Position numbers and translations under genes: made by a program. This document shows positions 15,928-25,202 of a stretch of DNA of 64,000 bases, piece by piece. Position 1 is the stretch's first letter. Every line of letters starts with the position of its first letter. The notes beneath the pieces were generated by a model. It was not told where the DNA came from. It made no database searches and saw nothing but the letters and a program-made list of their open reading frames with translations. The stretch comes from an uncultured Desulfuromonadales bacterium (GTDB taxonomy: Bacteria > Desulfobacterota > Desulfuromonadia > Desulfuromonadales > Geopsychrobacteraceae): positions 1-64,000 of the forward strand of contig CAMYNC010000001.1 of NCBI GenBank assembly GCA_947259685.1. Direction: 5' to 3'.

Positions 15928-17367
15928 TCACCGGGTGAAAATCACCTTCGGCAGCACGATCTGCTTTGCGCGGCCGTTCTCGGCGGTCACCGCCAGGGTT
16001 TCGGTCTCCTCATCGGCCACCAGCGCATTGTCATCTTTGTCGGCCAGGCTCAGGTAGGTCACCACCTCGGCCAGGCCCTTGCGCACCGGGTACTCCTCGA
16101 CCAGCTGGCGCAGGGAAATCTGGGAGCGGGTCTGCAGCGCCTTGCGGATATTGCCCCGCAGCTGTGCATCATCAACATAGTTCTGCCGGTAGAGAGCAAG
16201 GGTGTCAATATCGGTTTCTCCCGAGATAACCTCGATATTCTCGATCTGCGGATTCTTCGGCGGGACGAACAGGCCGCGGGACATCACCAGGTCCAGGGCG
16301 GGTTTGAAATCGTCCAGCTCGGCAAAGGCCCTCTCGGCCGGTAGCGCGTCCTTGATCTCCACCGCACGCTTTTCGATACCCCTGACCAGGTCCATGATGC
16401 GCCGGTTCTCCAGGTAGGCCTGGTCGTCGAGATATTTGCGCAGCTGCTCAACCAGCAGATTGTTGGTCTGGTAGACTTTTTCCCCCGCGTCGAGCAGGGA
16501 AAACTTGATCCCGGCCAGAAAGGAGTCTGGCGCCAGGGCGCGGATTTCCTCCAAGGCGTGGACCGCCTCCAGCAGCTCGGCCAGCTCCGCCTGGCGCGGC
16601 GCCGACATGAGAAACTCCCAGAAGGCGCGAAAACTCTTGCCCTGGTCCGAGTCCCAGATGACATCCTGCTCTGCGAAGATCTCGTCGAGCAGCGCGCCCT
16701 TGACCTTGTCGCTGGTGGCGATGCGCTCGCGGGTTTCCCGATCGAGGCCGCGGAAATTAAACTCCACCTGGCGGAAGTCGGAGAGCAGTCGCCGGGCCGT
16801 CTCTTCCACCTGAAAGAAGCGTTCCTTGATCTGGGTCGGATCGTAGGGATCGACCACTCCGCAGCGAATTTTTTCGATTTCCCCGTCGATCTCGGCCCTC
16901 TGCCGCTCCAGTTCGGCGATGCGTTCGGTCGGATCCTGCTGGGTTTTACGGACAATCTCCCGCAGCAGCTGGAAAACGGTGAGCAGGCGCGACTCGGTGC
17001 CGACGAACTGCCGCTCCTGCAGGCTCTGCAGCCACTCGACGGCCTTCTCAGTGGCCGGGGTCAGATCGAACTCGGGCTCGTCGCTGGCGGCGGTATAGTA
17101 TTTTCGCAGAAAAGGGGTTTTGCCCCCGGCCCAATCCTCCAGGTACTGGCGCGCCGTTTTCGGGTATTTCCCCTCACCGTGGATATCGCGCAGATGGAAG
17201 AGGTAGTCGTCCAAGCCGGTGCTCAGTTCCGACTGGGGTACCGAACGCTGGTTGGGCTGGATGAAGACCCGGAATAGAAAGCTGATTATTAGGGGGGCGT
17301 TATCGGCGGCCAACAGCCTCAGCGTGGGGTGGGTTTGCTTGAGTTTTTCGAGGTAATCGTGATCCAT
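15928..17367 (-). CDS. jetA: Wadjet subunit JetA (DUF3375, kleisin-like)
   Basis: JetA is the kleisin/MukF-like subunit of type I Wadjet. The 479-residue protein has an N-terminal winged-helix region (YLEKLKQTHPTLRLLAADNAPLIISFL and PQSELSTGLDDYLFHL), a helical middle with IAELERQRAEIDGEIEKI (about 170), and a C-terminal winged-helix end that gives ITLRQLVEEYPV-like ISLRQLVEEYPV. This architecture matches DUF3375. It is the first gene of the leftward jetABCD operon; its promoter should lie in 17368-17550. No good Shine-Dalgarno precedes the chosen ATG, so the exact start is slightly uncertain. Confidence 0.9.
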   Translation of the reverse strand: MDHDYLEKLKQTHPTLRLLAADNAPLIISFLFRVFIQPNQRSVPQSELSTGLDDYLFHLRDIHGEGKYPKTARQYLEDWAGGKTPFLRKYYTAASDEPEFDLTPATEKAVEWLQSLQERQFVGTESRLLTVFQLLREIVRKTQQDPTERIAELERQRAEIDGEIEKIRCGVVDPYDPTQIKERFFQVEETARRLLSDFRQVEFNFRGLDRETRERIATSDKVKGALLDEIFAEQDVIWDSDQGKSFRAFWEFLMSAPRQAELAELLEAVHALEEIRALAPDSFLAGIKFSLLDAGEKVYQTNNLLVEQLRKYLDDQAYLENRRIMDLVRGIEKRAVEIKDALPAERAFAELDDFKPALDLVMSRGLFVPPKNPQIENIEVISGETDIDTLALYRQNYVDDAQLRGNIRKALQTRSQISLRQLVEEYPVRKGLAEVVTYLSLADKDDNALVADEETETLAVTAENGRAKQIVLPKVIFTR

Positions 17368-17551
17368 GGGATAATGGCCGCATCGTTCTACGAAGTATGT
17401 TTTCGAGCAAGCATTCGAATACGTTTCAATCCAGGTTCCTTCAGCTGCATTGAATTACAACAGGGTAGCATGGTTTTGCGCTGAAAATGAACAGGGTTTT
17501 GCGGCTGGGCGAAGCGGTGAGGGGGCCGTTCGAATCGATGAGGGGAAAACC

Positions 17552-17578
17552 AAAAAAGGGCGACCGCATTGGCCGCCC
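17552..17578 (-). terminator. Terminator of the arg-dap transcript, after dapL
   Basis: GGCGGCC/GGTCGCC-like arms (17558-17565 and 17571-17578) with a 5-base loop and one mismatch form the hairpin. Read on the - strand it is followed by six T (17552-17557). It lies about 30 bases past the dapL stop. A run of T also follows on the + strand. Confidence 0.8.
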
Positions 17579-17607
17579 TTTTTCTTGCAGAATAAGTTTC
17601 GGGGAAT

Positions 17608-18843
17608 TTATATTCCCCACTTCTCCTTGATCCGCTGCACCGCAGTCTCGACATTGGCGCGCTCACCGAAGGCGGAAAGGCGGAAGTAGCCTTCGCCGCT
17701 CGGACCGAAGCCGCTGCCGGGGGTGCCGACAACGAAGCACTCGCTGAGCAGCTTGTCGAAGAAGTCCCAGCTGGTCATCCCTTCGGGAGTCTTCAGCCAG
17801 ATGTATGGAGCGTTGACGCCGCCGAAACATTCGATCCCGGCTGCAGTCAGGCCTTCGCGGATGATTTTGGCGTTGGCCATGTAGTAATCGATGATTTCTT
17901 TGACCTGGACCCAGCCTTCGTCGCTGTAAACAGCGGCGGCGGCTTTTTGTACCGGGTAAGAGACACCGTTGAATTTGGTGCACTGGCGACGGTTCCAGAG
18001 CTTGTTGAAACTATATTTTTCACCTGTTGCAGTGGTGCCCAGCAGCTCTTCGGGGACCACGGTCAGGCCGCAGCGTACGCCGGTGAACCCGGCGGTCTTG
18101 GAGAAGGAGCGGAATTCGATGGCGCACTGCTTGGCTCCTTCGATTTCATAGATCGAGTGGGGGATGCCTGGCTCGGTGATGAATGCCTCATAGGCGGCAT
18201 CGAAAAGGATCACCGCATCGTTTTCGATGGCGTAATCGACCCAAGCTTTGAGCTGCTCTTTACTGGCGACGGTGCCGGTCGGGTTGTTCGGGAAGCAGAG
18301 GTAGATGACATCGACCTTTTCGCTCGGGAAGGCCGGGGTGAAGCCGTTCTCCTCAGTGCAGGGCATGTAGACCAGCCCTTCGTAGTAACCCTTGTCGTTG
18401 GCCTGGCCGCTGCGGCCGACCATGACATTGGTATCGTTGTAGACTGGGTAGACCGGGTCACCGATGGCGACCTTGTTGCCCAGGTCGAAGATGTCGAGGA
18501 TGTTGGCGCTGTCACACTTGGAACCGTCGGAAATGAACACCTCGCTGGTTTTCAACTCGACGCCGAGCGGCTGGTAAGCCTTATCGATAATCACTTGCGA
18601 CAGCCAGTTGTAGCCCTGCTCCGGACCGTAACCGTGGAAGCTTTCACCCTTAGCCATGTCATCAACGCCCTCGTGGAAGGCTTTCAGCACTGCCGGAACC
18701 AGCGGTTTGGTAACATCGCCGATGCCCAGGCGGATAACGCTGGCGGTGGGGTTGGCGGTGGTGAATTCGTTGACGCGACGGCTGATTTCCGGGAAGAGGT
18801 AGCCTGCCTGCAGTTTGAGATAGTTGTCGTTGATACGTGCCAT
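17608..18843 (-). CDS. dapL: LL-diaminopimelate aminotransferase
   Basis: DapL converts tetrahydrodipicolinate directly to LL-diaminopimelate with glutamate as amino donor, bypassing the succinylase and acetylase routes to lysine and peptidoglycan. The 411-residue PLP class I aminotransferase shows [16 protein letters not shown] and [16 protein letters not shown] with the PLP lysine in SFSKTA. The start [12 protein letters not shown] is chosen because AGGAG precedes it at good spacing and it matches the family N-terminus. It ends the leftward arg-dap run. Ten codons (residues 377-386, [10 protein letters not shown]) are duplicated as 30 bp at 7436-7465, on the far side of the Wadjet block. 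The gene itself is intact. Confidence 0.96.
   Translation of the reverse strand: MARINDNYLKLQAGYLFPEISRRVNEFTTANPTASVIRLGIGDVTKPLVPAVLKAFHEGVDDMAKGESFHGYGPEQGYNWLSQVIIDKAYQPLGVELKTSEVFISDGSKCDSANILDIFDLGNKVAIGDPVYPVYNDTNVMVGRSGQANDKGYYEGLVYMPCTEENGFTPAFPSEKVDVIYLCFPNNPTGTVASKEQLKAWVDYAIENDAVILFDAAYEAFITEPGIPHSIYEIEGAKQCAIEFRSFSKTAGFTGVRCGLTVVPEELLGTTATGEKYSFNKLWNRRQCTKFNGVSYPVQKAAAAVYSDEGWVQVKEIIDYYMANAKIIREGLTAAGIECFGGVNAPYIWLKTPEGMTSWDFFDKLLSECFVVGTPGSGFGPSGEGYFRLSAFGERANVETAVQRIKEKWGI
17686..17715. repeat. Right copy of the 30 bp direct repeat, inside dapL
   Basis: This copy is identical to 7436-7465, exactly 10,250 bp away and in the same orientation. It begins and ends on dapL codon boundaries, 78 bases before the end of the gene. 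It could be the parental site (attB-like) of an insertion into the 3' end of dapL. Confidence 0.85.
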
Positions 18844-18935
18844 TTCTGCAATCTCCTGAAGTGATAATCTGTTGAGCAAAAGGCGGCCCGAGAATCTGAC
18901 CGCCTTGCGTTGTTATATCGTTGTTATTGGTTTGT

Positions 18936-19061
18936 TCAGCTGGCTTTTTTCTGCACCCATTCGCCGGCACTTTCGACATCTTTGCCGAAGCCGCGGAAGG
19001 TTTCACAGCCGGAAATGAAAAGAACTGAAGCCATCAATAACAGTGCAAGGCTAGGTTTCAT
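18936..19061 (-). CDS. Entericidin-like small lipoprotein
   Basis: A 41-residue lipoprotein precursor is encoded here. A signal peptide MKPSLALLLMASVLF precedes the lipobox ISGC, and a short mature part CETFRGFGKDVESAGEWVQ follows. The G-F-G-K-D-V-x-x-A-G-x-x-V pattern is that of entericidin EcnA/EcnB. These are small membrane lipoproteins first described in E. coli as a toxin/antidote pair; here only one member is present. GGGAG precedes the ATG. It sits between dapB and dapL in the same orientation, an unexpected guest in an amino acid operon. Confidence 0.82.
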   Translation of the reverse strand: MKPSLALLLMASVLFISGCETFRGFGKDVESAGEWVQKKAS

Positions 19062-19094
19062 TGGTTCGCTCCCTTGGTCTATTTATGAAGCTGA

Positions 19095-19834
<740 letters not shown>

Positions 19835-19887
19835 AAGGGTATTCCTTTAACCAAAGGGACTCGGTGGCACAGTGGTGAGTAATTTCT

Positions 19888-20763
19888 TTAAATCAAGCCA
19901 TGCTTCTTGAGCACAGCCTGAAGTTTTTCCAGGGTGGTGGGCTGCATGGCCACCAGCGGCAGGCGGACATCGGCCCGGCACTTGCCAAGCAGAGCGGCGG
20001 TGGTTTTTACCGGCACCGGATTGCTTTCGATAAACATCGCCTGATGCACATCGAGCAGCTGCAGGTGCTGCCGACGGGCTTCATCCCACTGGCCATTCTG
20101 AATCGACTTGACCATCGCCTTAACCTGCTTCGGCATAATGTTGGCGGTGACCGAGATCACCCCTTTGGCCCCGCAGGCCATCAGCGGCAGGGTGAGGAAA
20201 TCATCGCCGGAGAGCACATCGATTTTATCACCGGCGCCTGCGATAATTTCGCTTGCCTGGGTCAGGTCTCCTGAGGCTTCCTTGATAGCGACAATATTTT
20301 TAAATTCGGCCAGACGAATGGTGGTGGCGGCAGTCATGTTCATGCCGGTGCGCCCCGGAACATTGTACAGCACCTGCGGCAGGGCAACGCTCTCGGCGAT
20401 GGCCTGGTAATGCTGGTAGAGCCCTTCCTGGGAAGGCTTGTTGTAGTAGGGGGAAACCAGCAACAGGCCGTCGGCACCCATTTCTTTGGCATGCTGGGAA
20501 ATTTCGATCGCTTCGGCAGTGGCGTTGGACCCGGTCCCGGCGATCACCGGAACCCGTTTGTTGACCTGATCGATACAGGTCTTGATGACCTGATTATGCT
20601 CTTTATAACTGAGGGTCGCCGATTCGCCGGTGGTCCCGCAAGGGACAATGACGTCGGTGCCGTTTTCAATTTGGAATTCGATCAGCTGACGGTAGCTTTC
20701 CTCATCAAAGTTCCCTGCGGCGGTGAAGGGGGTGATGATGGCGACCATGGATCCCTGAAACAT
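19888..20763 (-). CDS. dapA: 4-hydroxy-tetrahydrodipicolinate synthase
   Basis: DapA condenses pyruvate with aspartate semialdehyde, the first committed step of lysine/diaminopimelate synthesis. The TIM-barrel protein (291 residues) shows GTTGESATL for substrate binding, YYNKPSQEGLYQHY, YNVPGRTG with the catalytic tyrosine, and the Schiff-base lysine in VAIKEASGD. The ATG at 20761-20763 is chosen over an upstream frame because GGAGG lies seven bases before it and it matches the usual MFxGSMVA start. A hairpin lies directly upstream of the ribosome-binding site. It is followed by dapB after 53 bp. Confidence 0.96.
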   Translation of the reverse strand: MFQGSMVAIITPFTAAGNFDEESYRQLIEFQIENGTDVIVPCGTTGESATLSYKEHNQVIKTCIDQVNKRVPVIAGTGSNATAEAIEISQHAKEMGADGLLLVSPYYNKPSQEGLYQHYQAIAESVALPQVLYNVPGRTGMNMTAATTIRLAEFKNIVAIKEASGDLTQASEIIAGAGDKIDVLSGDDFLTLPLMACGAKGVISVTANIMPKQVKAMVKSIQNGQWDEARRQHLQLLDVHQAMFIESNPVPVKTTAALLGKCRADVRLPLVAMQPTTLEKLQAVLKKHGLI

Positions 20764-20781
20764 AGTTTTTTCCTCCATCTG

Positions 20782-20806
20782 GTGATCAGCCGGTACGGCT
20801 GGTCAC
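20782..20806 (-). promoter_or_regulatory. Hairpin in the dapA leader
   Basis: Read on the - strand, GTGACCAGCCG-tac-CGGCTGATCAC pairs over 11 positions with one C/A mismatch. It ends a few bases before the GGAGG of dapA. It could influence translation or RNA stability; no known riboswitch consensus was recognised. Confidence 0.4.
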
Positions 20807-20891
20807 TTTGTGCTGGTACGGTTGTCTCTCAAGTAAATTCACAAATAAAAGTGCCGTAAGACGTGGCTGAAATAATCCGTATAGCTAACAT

Positions 20892-20924
20892 AGCGCCGGG
20901 GGAAAGTAAAGTCTCCTCGGCGCT
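20892..20924. repeat. Inverted repeat in the lipoprotein-dapA gap
   Basis: AGCGCCG and CGGCGCT (7 bp arms, 19 bases apart) lie between the lipoprotein stop and dapA. There is no T run after them on the - strand, so they are at best a weak terminator. In related genomes lysA commonly lies in this position; none is present here. Confidence 0.35.
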
Positions 20925-20959
20925 GCGAAAGTCTGAAAATAAGGCTGTTTCTTTGGGGA

Positions 20960-21718
20960 TTAGCGGCCCGCTGCGGGGATAACGCTCTGTTCGGCGGTAG
21001 CGCGTCCTTCAATCTGCAGGTCGCCCCGTTTGACCAGCGCCCGGACCCGATAATGATAGCGGGTGCCGTTGTCGAGACTAAAGTCTTCGAAGCTTGTTTC
21101 TATAAGCGGTTCGGCACTCAGTGGGTAGGGTGCACTATCGACATTGTCGAGCCGCCGGTAGATCCGATAGCCGAGCAGCTGGTCGTCATCGCTTGGTGCG
21201 ACCGGCTGCCAGCTCAGCAGGGCCGAGCGATCCCGGGCGAGGACCTGCAACTCGGCAGGAGCAGGAACCTCAGCGGTGTAGGGAAGACGCAGGGTTACCG
21301 CTTGACCAGGCTGACCATTGGCGGTGCGGGCGATCAGCTTGTATTGATAACCAATCCCCGGTTGCACCTGGTAATCGAGATAACGGTAGCGGTCGCCAAT
21401 TTTGCGGCCCGGTTCAGGCAGCTCTGGATCGATACTGATCAGCAAGTTGGAGCGATCGAAACATTCGGGGCAGTCGTTTTCTGGGTCGAAGGTCATGCGG
21501 TAGATATCGAGCTGCGGCGGTTGTTTGATCGCGCTGCCGTCCTGATTCTGTCTCGGCAGCTGCCAGCCGAGCAGCAGCGCATCACCCTGCTGACGCAGTT
21601 CCAGCGCCGTTGCCGGACCCGGCAGCGGGGTCTCCAAGGGTCGCACCGGACCTTTATTGCCGCAGGCGGTGAGGGTCAGGATCATGCTGAGAATCAGGAA
21701 CTGTCGCAATCGTTTCAT
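20960..21718 (-). CDS. Lipoprotein with fibronectin type III-like domains
   Basis: A lipoprotein signal peptide MKRLRQFLILSMILTLTAC (lipobox LTAC) is followed by GNKGPVRP, the conserved start of LptM/YifL-type lipoproteins. About 220 residues then read as two fibronectin III-like modules: one with ALELRQQGDALLLGWQLP and YRYLDYQVQPGIGYQYKLIA, the second with LQVLARDRSALLSWQPV and GTRYHYRVRALV. It is predicted to be anchored in the outer membrane facing the periplasm. Function unknown. The position directly downstream of argH is commonly seen in related bacteria. A large inverted repeat separates it from argH. Confidence 0.82.
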   Translation of the reverse strand: MKRLRQFLILSMILTLTACGNKGPVRPLETPLPGPATALELRQQGDALLLGWQLPRQNQDGSAIKQPPQLDIYRMTFDPENDCPECFDRSNLLISIDPELPEPGRKIGDRYRYLDYQVQPGIGYQYKLIARTANGQPGQAVTLRLPYTAEVPAPAELQVLARDRSALLSWQPVAPSDDDQLLGYRIYRRLDNVDSAPYPLSAEPLIETSFEDFSLDNGTRYHYRVRALVKRGDLQIEGRATAEQSVIPAAGR

Positions 21719-21722
21719 TATT

Positions 21723-21799
21723 TTTACCGCAAAGGGCGCAGAGGGCGCGGAGAATTGACAGAAGATTTTCTCTGCGTTCTCCGCGCCCTCTGCGGTAAA
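21723..21799. repeat. 77 bp inverted repeat between argH and the lipoprotein gene
   Basis: The arms TTTACCGCA...AGAGGGCGCGGAGAA (21723-21754) and their complement (21777-21799) fold into a long stem. The 15 bp AGAGGGCGCGGAGAA and the TTTACCGC ends match exactly. The left arm carries an extra AAGGGCGC-like segment, itself a partial copy of the neighbouring GAGGGCGC. It looks like a dispersed palindromic repeat acting as a processing or termination structure. Confidence 0.7.
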
Positions 21800-21803
21800 T
21801 GAA

Positions 21804-23168
21804 TTATTTTTTCAGCCGTTTCAGTTCCCGCTGGACCGCTTCACGGGCTGTGCCACCGGTCGCCTTACGGGCGTTGACCGAAGCCTCGAGGGTAACATAG
21901 TCGTAAATATCCGCTTCGATCAGCTCGGAAAATTCACGGAACTCGTCGAGGCTCAATTCAGGAATATCTTTGTTGTTTTCGACGCAGTAGCGAACCGTCT
22001 TGCCGACCACCTCGTGGGCCTGGCGAAAGGGCAGCCCCTTGCGCACGCAATAGTCAGCGACATCGGTGGCGGTAGAGAAACCTCGGGCTGCAGCGATCCG
22101 CATATTATCGCCTTTGACCTGCATTTCGGCGATCATGTCGGCGAAAATCTTCAGCGAGCCTTTGACCGTGTCGATGGTATCGAACAGCGGCTCTTTGTCT
22201 TCCTGCATGTCCTTGTTGTAGGCCAGCGGCAACGATTTCATCAGGGTCAGCAAGCTCATCAGATTGCCGTAGACCCGCCCGGTCTTACCGCGGACCAGCT
22301 CCGGGACATCCGGGTTTTTCTTCTGCGGCATGATCGAGCTGCCGGTACAGAAGGCATCGGTCAGTTCGATGAAGTTGAAATCAGCGCTCGACCAGAGGAT
22401 CAGCTCTTCCGACAGGCGCGAGAGGTGCATCATCAAAATACTCGCGAAGCTGCAGAACTCGATGGCGAAATCACGATCGGAGACTGAATCGAGGCTGTTA
22501 CGGGTGACCCCGGCAAAGCCGAGTTGCTGCGCGACCCATTCCCGATCGATCGGGAAGGTCGTCCCTGCAAGCGCTCCGGCGCCGAGCGGCATGACATTAA
22601 AGCGGGCACGCAGATCCTGCAGGCGTGAGATGTCGCGGGCTATCATCTCGCGGTACGCGAGCATGTGATGGCTGTAGAGTACCGGCTGGGCGGTCTGCAG
22701 ATGGGTGTAGCCGGGCATGATGACATCAAGATTCTGTTCCGCCTGCTTGACAAGCGAGCCTGCCAGCTTTTCCAGGTAGTTGAGAATGGCATCGATTTCG
22801 TCGCGCAGGTAAAGGCGGATATCGACCGCGACCTGATCGTTACGGCTGCGACCGGTGTGTAGCTTGCCGCCGACAGCACCGATCCGCTCGATCAGCCGCG
22901 CCTCGATATTCATGTGGATATCTTCCAGTTCCACGGTGAATTCAACCTTGCCCGCCTCAATGTCTTGGAGGATGGCATCCAGCCCGGCAATAATCTGCCG
23001 CGCTTCTTCGGCAGCGATGATCTCCTGGCGGCCGAGCATCTCGGCGTGGGCCTTGGAACCCTGAATGTCGTAAGCGAAAAGACGCTGGTCGAATTCGATC
23101 GAGGCAGTGAACTCCTCGACAAACTTGTCGGTTGGCTGGGTAAAACGACCACCCCAAAGCTTGCTCAT
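21804..23168 (-). CDS. argH: Argininosuccinate lyase
   Basis: ArgH releases arginine and fumarate from argininosuccinate, the last step of arginine synthesis. The 454-residue protein has LWGGRF at the start, [22 protein letters not shown] and the fumarase/aspartase-superfamily signature [12 protein letters not shown] with the catalytic serine loop. Length is normal and no lesion is seen. It lies 85 bp downstream of argG and is followed by a palindromic repeat. Confidence 0.97.
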   Translation of the reverse strand: MSKLWGGRFTQPTDKFVEEFTASIEFDQRLFAYDIQGSKAHAEMLGRQEIIAAEEARQIIAGLDAILQDIEAGKVEFTVELEDIHMNIEARLIERIGAVGGKLHTGRSRNDQVAVDIRLYLRDEIDAILNYLEKLAGSLVKQAEQNLDVIMPGYTHLQTAQPVLYSHHMLAYREMIARDISRLQDLRARFNVMPLGAGALAGTTFPIDREWVAQQLGFAGVTRNSLDSVSDRDFAIEFCSFASILMMHLSRLSEELILWSSADFNFIELTDAFCTGSSIMPQKKNPDVPELVRGKTGRVYGNLMSLLTLMKSLPLAYNKDMQEDKEPLFDTIDTVKGSLKIFADMIAEMQVKGDNMRIAAARGFSTATDVADYCVRKGLPFRQAHEVVGKTVRYCVENNKDIPELSLDEFREFSELIEADIYDYVTLEASVNARKATGGTAREAVQRELKRLKK

Positions 23169-23253
23169 GATTTTTGCTTTCTAAAAACTGAAAAGAATAA
23201 TATGGGGCACGGCAGACCCTGCCCCGGAAACATCGACGCTGACTCTTAATTGG

Positions 23254-24468
23254 TTATTTCTTGTTCATCATGCTGCGGATGCGTAGACGCAGCGCGTTGA
23301 GCTTGATGAAACCTTCAGCATCAGCCTGGTTGTAGACTTCGTCGGCTTCGAAGGTGGCGAACTCGACGTTGAACAAGCTGTCGGTGTCGGATTGACGGCC
23401 GACCACCCGGCAGTGCCCTTTGTAAAGTTTGATCCGGGCCCTGCCGTTGACGGTCTTCTGGGTATCGTCGATTAATGCCTGCAGCGCTTCGCGCTCCGGG
23501 GCGAACCAGTAGCCGTTGTAGACCATCTCGGCGTAGCGGGGGATCAGCGAGTCGCGCAGGTGCATCACTTCGCGGTCCATGGTGATCGATTCGACGCCGC
23601 GGTGGGCTTCTTCGAGGATGGTGCCACCCGGGGTCTCGTAGACGCCACGGCTCTTCATGCCGACGTAGCGGTTTTCCATCAGGTCGACGCGGCCGATACC
23701 GTGTTTGCCACCCAGTTCATTTAGCTTGGCCAGCAGGTTGGCCGGGGAGAGCTCTGCACCATTTACGGAAACCGGGTCGCCGTTTTTGAATTCGATCTCG
23801 ACATACTCAGGAGTGTCGGGGGCATCTTCCGGGGCAACACTGAGTACGTACATATGCTCCGGTGCTTCGGCCCAAGGATCTTCCAACACATCCCCTTCGA
23901 AGGAGATATGCAACAGGTTGCGGTCTGAGCTCCAGGGGTTTTTCTTGCTGGTCGGCACGGGAATGCCATGCTTCTTGGCGTAGTCTTCCAGAGCGGTACG
24001 GCTGTTCAGATCCCACTCACGCCAGGGGGCGATAACCTTGACCGCTGGGTCGAAGTGGTAGTAACCGAGTTCGAAGCGGACCTGGTCGTTGCCTTTGCCG
24101 GTGGCACCATGAGAGACGGCATCGGCACCTTCAGCGGCTGCGATTTCCATCTGTTTCTTGGCGATCAGCGGCCGGGCAATGGAGGTGCCGAGGAAGTAGC
24201 GGCCTTCGTAGATGGCGTTGGCGCGGAACATCGGGAAGACAAAATCATGCACGAACTCTTCGCGCAGGTCCTCGATGTAGCAGGCGCTGGCGCCGGTATT
24301 CTTGGCTTTTTCCGGGATGTGGTCCAACTCTTCGCCCTGACCCAGGTCGGCCGAGAAGGCGATCACTTCGCAACCGTATTCTTCGACCAGCCATTTGAGG
24401 ATGATCGAGGTATCCAAACCTCCCGAATAGGCGAGAACTGCTTTTTTGATTTGACCTTTTCTGCTCAT
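23254..24468 (-). CDS. argG: Argininosuccinate synthase
   Basis: ArgG joins citrulline and aspartate at the expense of ATP. The N-terminal PP-loop AYSGGLDTS (residues 13-21) binds [28 protein letters not shown] and [10 protein letters not shown] are the other family blocks. At 404 residues it is full length. It is preceded by the RDD gene, with 83 bp between containing short TCAAGG/CCTTGA repeats (24497-24540). Confidence 0.97.
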   Translation of the reverse strand: MSRKGQIKKAVLAYSGGLDTSIILKWLVEEYGCEVIAFSADLGQGEELDHIPEKAKNTGASACYIEDLREEFVHDFVFPMFRANAIYEGRYFLGTSIARPLIAKKQMEIAAAEGADAVSHGATGKGNDQVRFELGYYHFDPAVKVIAPWREWDLNSRTALEDYAKKHGIPVPTSKKNPWSSDRNLLHISFEGDVLEDPWAEAPEHMYVLSVAPEDAPDTPEYVEIEFKNGDPVSVNGAELSPANLLAKLNELGGKHGIGRVDLMENRYVGMKSRGVYETPGGTILEEAHRGVESITMDREVMHLRDSLIPRYAEMVYNGYWFAPEREALQALIDDTQKTVNGRARIKLYKGHCRVVGRQSDTDSLFNVEFATFEADEVYNQADAEGFIKLNALRLRIRSMMNKK

Positions 24469-24551
24469 TTTAAAACTCCTGTGGAAGCAGGTTCGAGGCT
24501 CAAGGATTCAGGATCAAGGAATACCTTGTACCTTGAAGCTTGTCCCTGGTT

Positions 24552-25196
24552 TTATAATTTAATCACGTAAGTATCGGCGATGCGGTCGTGCAGCCCCTGT
24601 TTCTGTTCGTCAAAGGCGATCACCAGATAACCGATACCTAAAAGAATCGCTGAGACAAACTTGCCGGGTACTTCGCGAAAGGCCGCTCGCAGATAGCTGA
24701 TCGGTGCCCCATCGCGACGAATCACTTTGACCCGGACCGCCATTTTGCCTGGCGTCTGCCCGCAGTAACCGGTAAAAAATACATAGTAAGCGAAACCGAG
24801 CACATAGGTGAACAGCTGCACCAGCATCATCAAAGCGCTGATCTCCTCTTCACTGCCGCTGCCGCTGATAAAACCGGTTAAGGCCAGCACCAGACCGAGC
24901 ACCAACTGGAGAATAAATACCAGCGTGGCGTCGATCAGCGTCGCAACCACCCGAATCCAGAAACCGGCCTTCGGCAGCGCATCGACCTCGGCCTGGTAGT
25001 GGCCCACGGCCGTCAGCGGTCGCTGTTCAATGGGGGATGGTTCAATCTCAGCAGAGGCCACATCCTCTGACACGGCCGTTGTCAGGGTAAAGCTCTGCTG
25101 GCATTGCGGACACTTGGCTTTGGCCGCTGCCGGTGGCAGTCGGGTCTGGTCGATCTCTTTACTGAAACCGCAGTGCGGACAGGTCAGCTTGAGCAT
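24552..25196 (-). CDS. Zinc-ribbon plus RDD-family membrane protein
   Basis: The N-terminus is an MJ0042-type zinc ribbon (C6, C9, C29, C32) of the form CPHCGF...CPQCQQSFTL. An acidic linker of ~40 residues follows, then an RDD domain from about residue 75 with GFWIRVVATLIDATLVFILQLVLG, a second and third hydrophobic segment, and TPGKMAVRVKVIRRDG. RDD proteins are small polytopic membrane proteins; some have been linked to Na+/H+ or stress functions, but no activity can be assigned here. It lies between argF (6 bp) and argG (83 bp) and is apparently cotranscribed with arginine genes. Confidence 0.85.
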   Translation of the reverse strand: MLKLTCPHCGFSKEIDQTRLPPAAAKAKCPQCQQSFTLTTAVSEDVASAEIEPSPIEQRPLTAVGHYQAEVDALPKAGFWIRVVATLIDATLVFILQLVLGLVLALTGFISGSGSEEEISALMMLVQLFTYVLGFAYYVFFTGYCGQTPGKMAVRVKVIRRDGAPISYLRAAFREVPGKFVSAILLGIGYLVIAFDEQKQGLHDRIADTYVIKL

Positions 25197-25202
25197 AGTA
25201 AT

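Noticed and set aside
17500..17550. tRNA-like GTTCGAATC string at about 17528
   Set aside because: The flanking bases do not pair as a T arm and no acceptor or anticodon stem can be built around it.
24497..24540. Short TCAAGG/CCTTGA repeats before argG considered as an ARG box
   Set aside because: They do not match the ArgR operator consensus and look like degenerate simple repeats.
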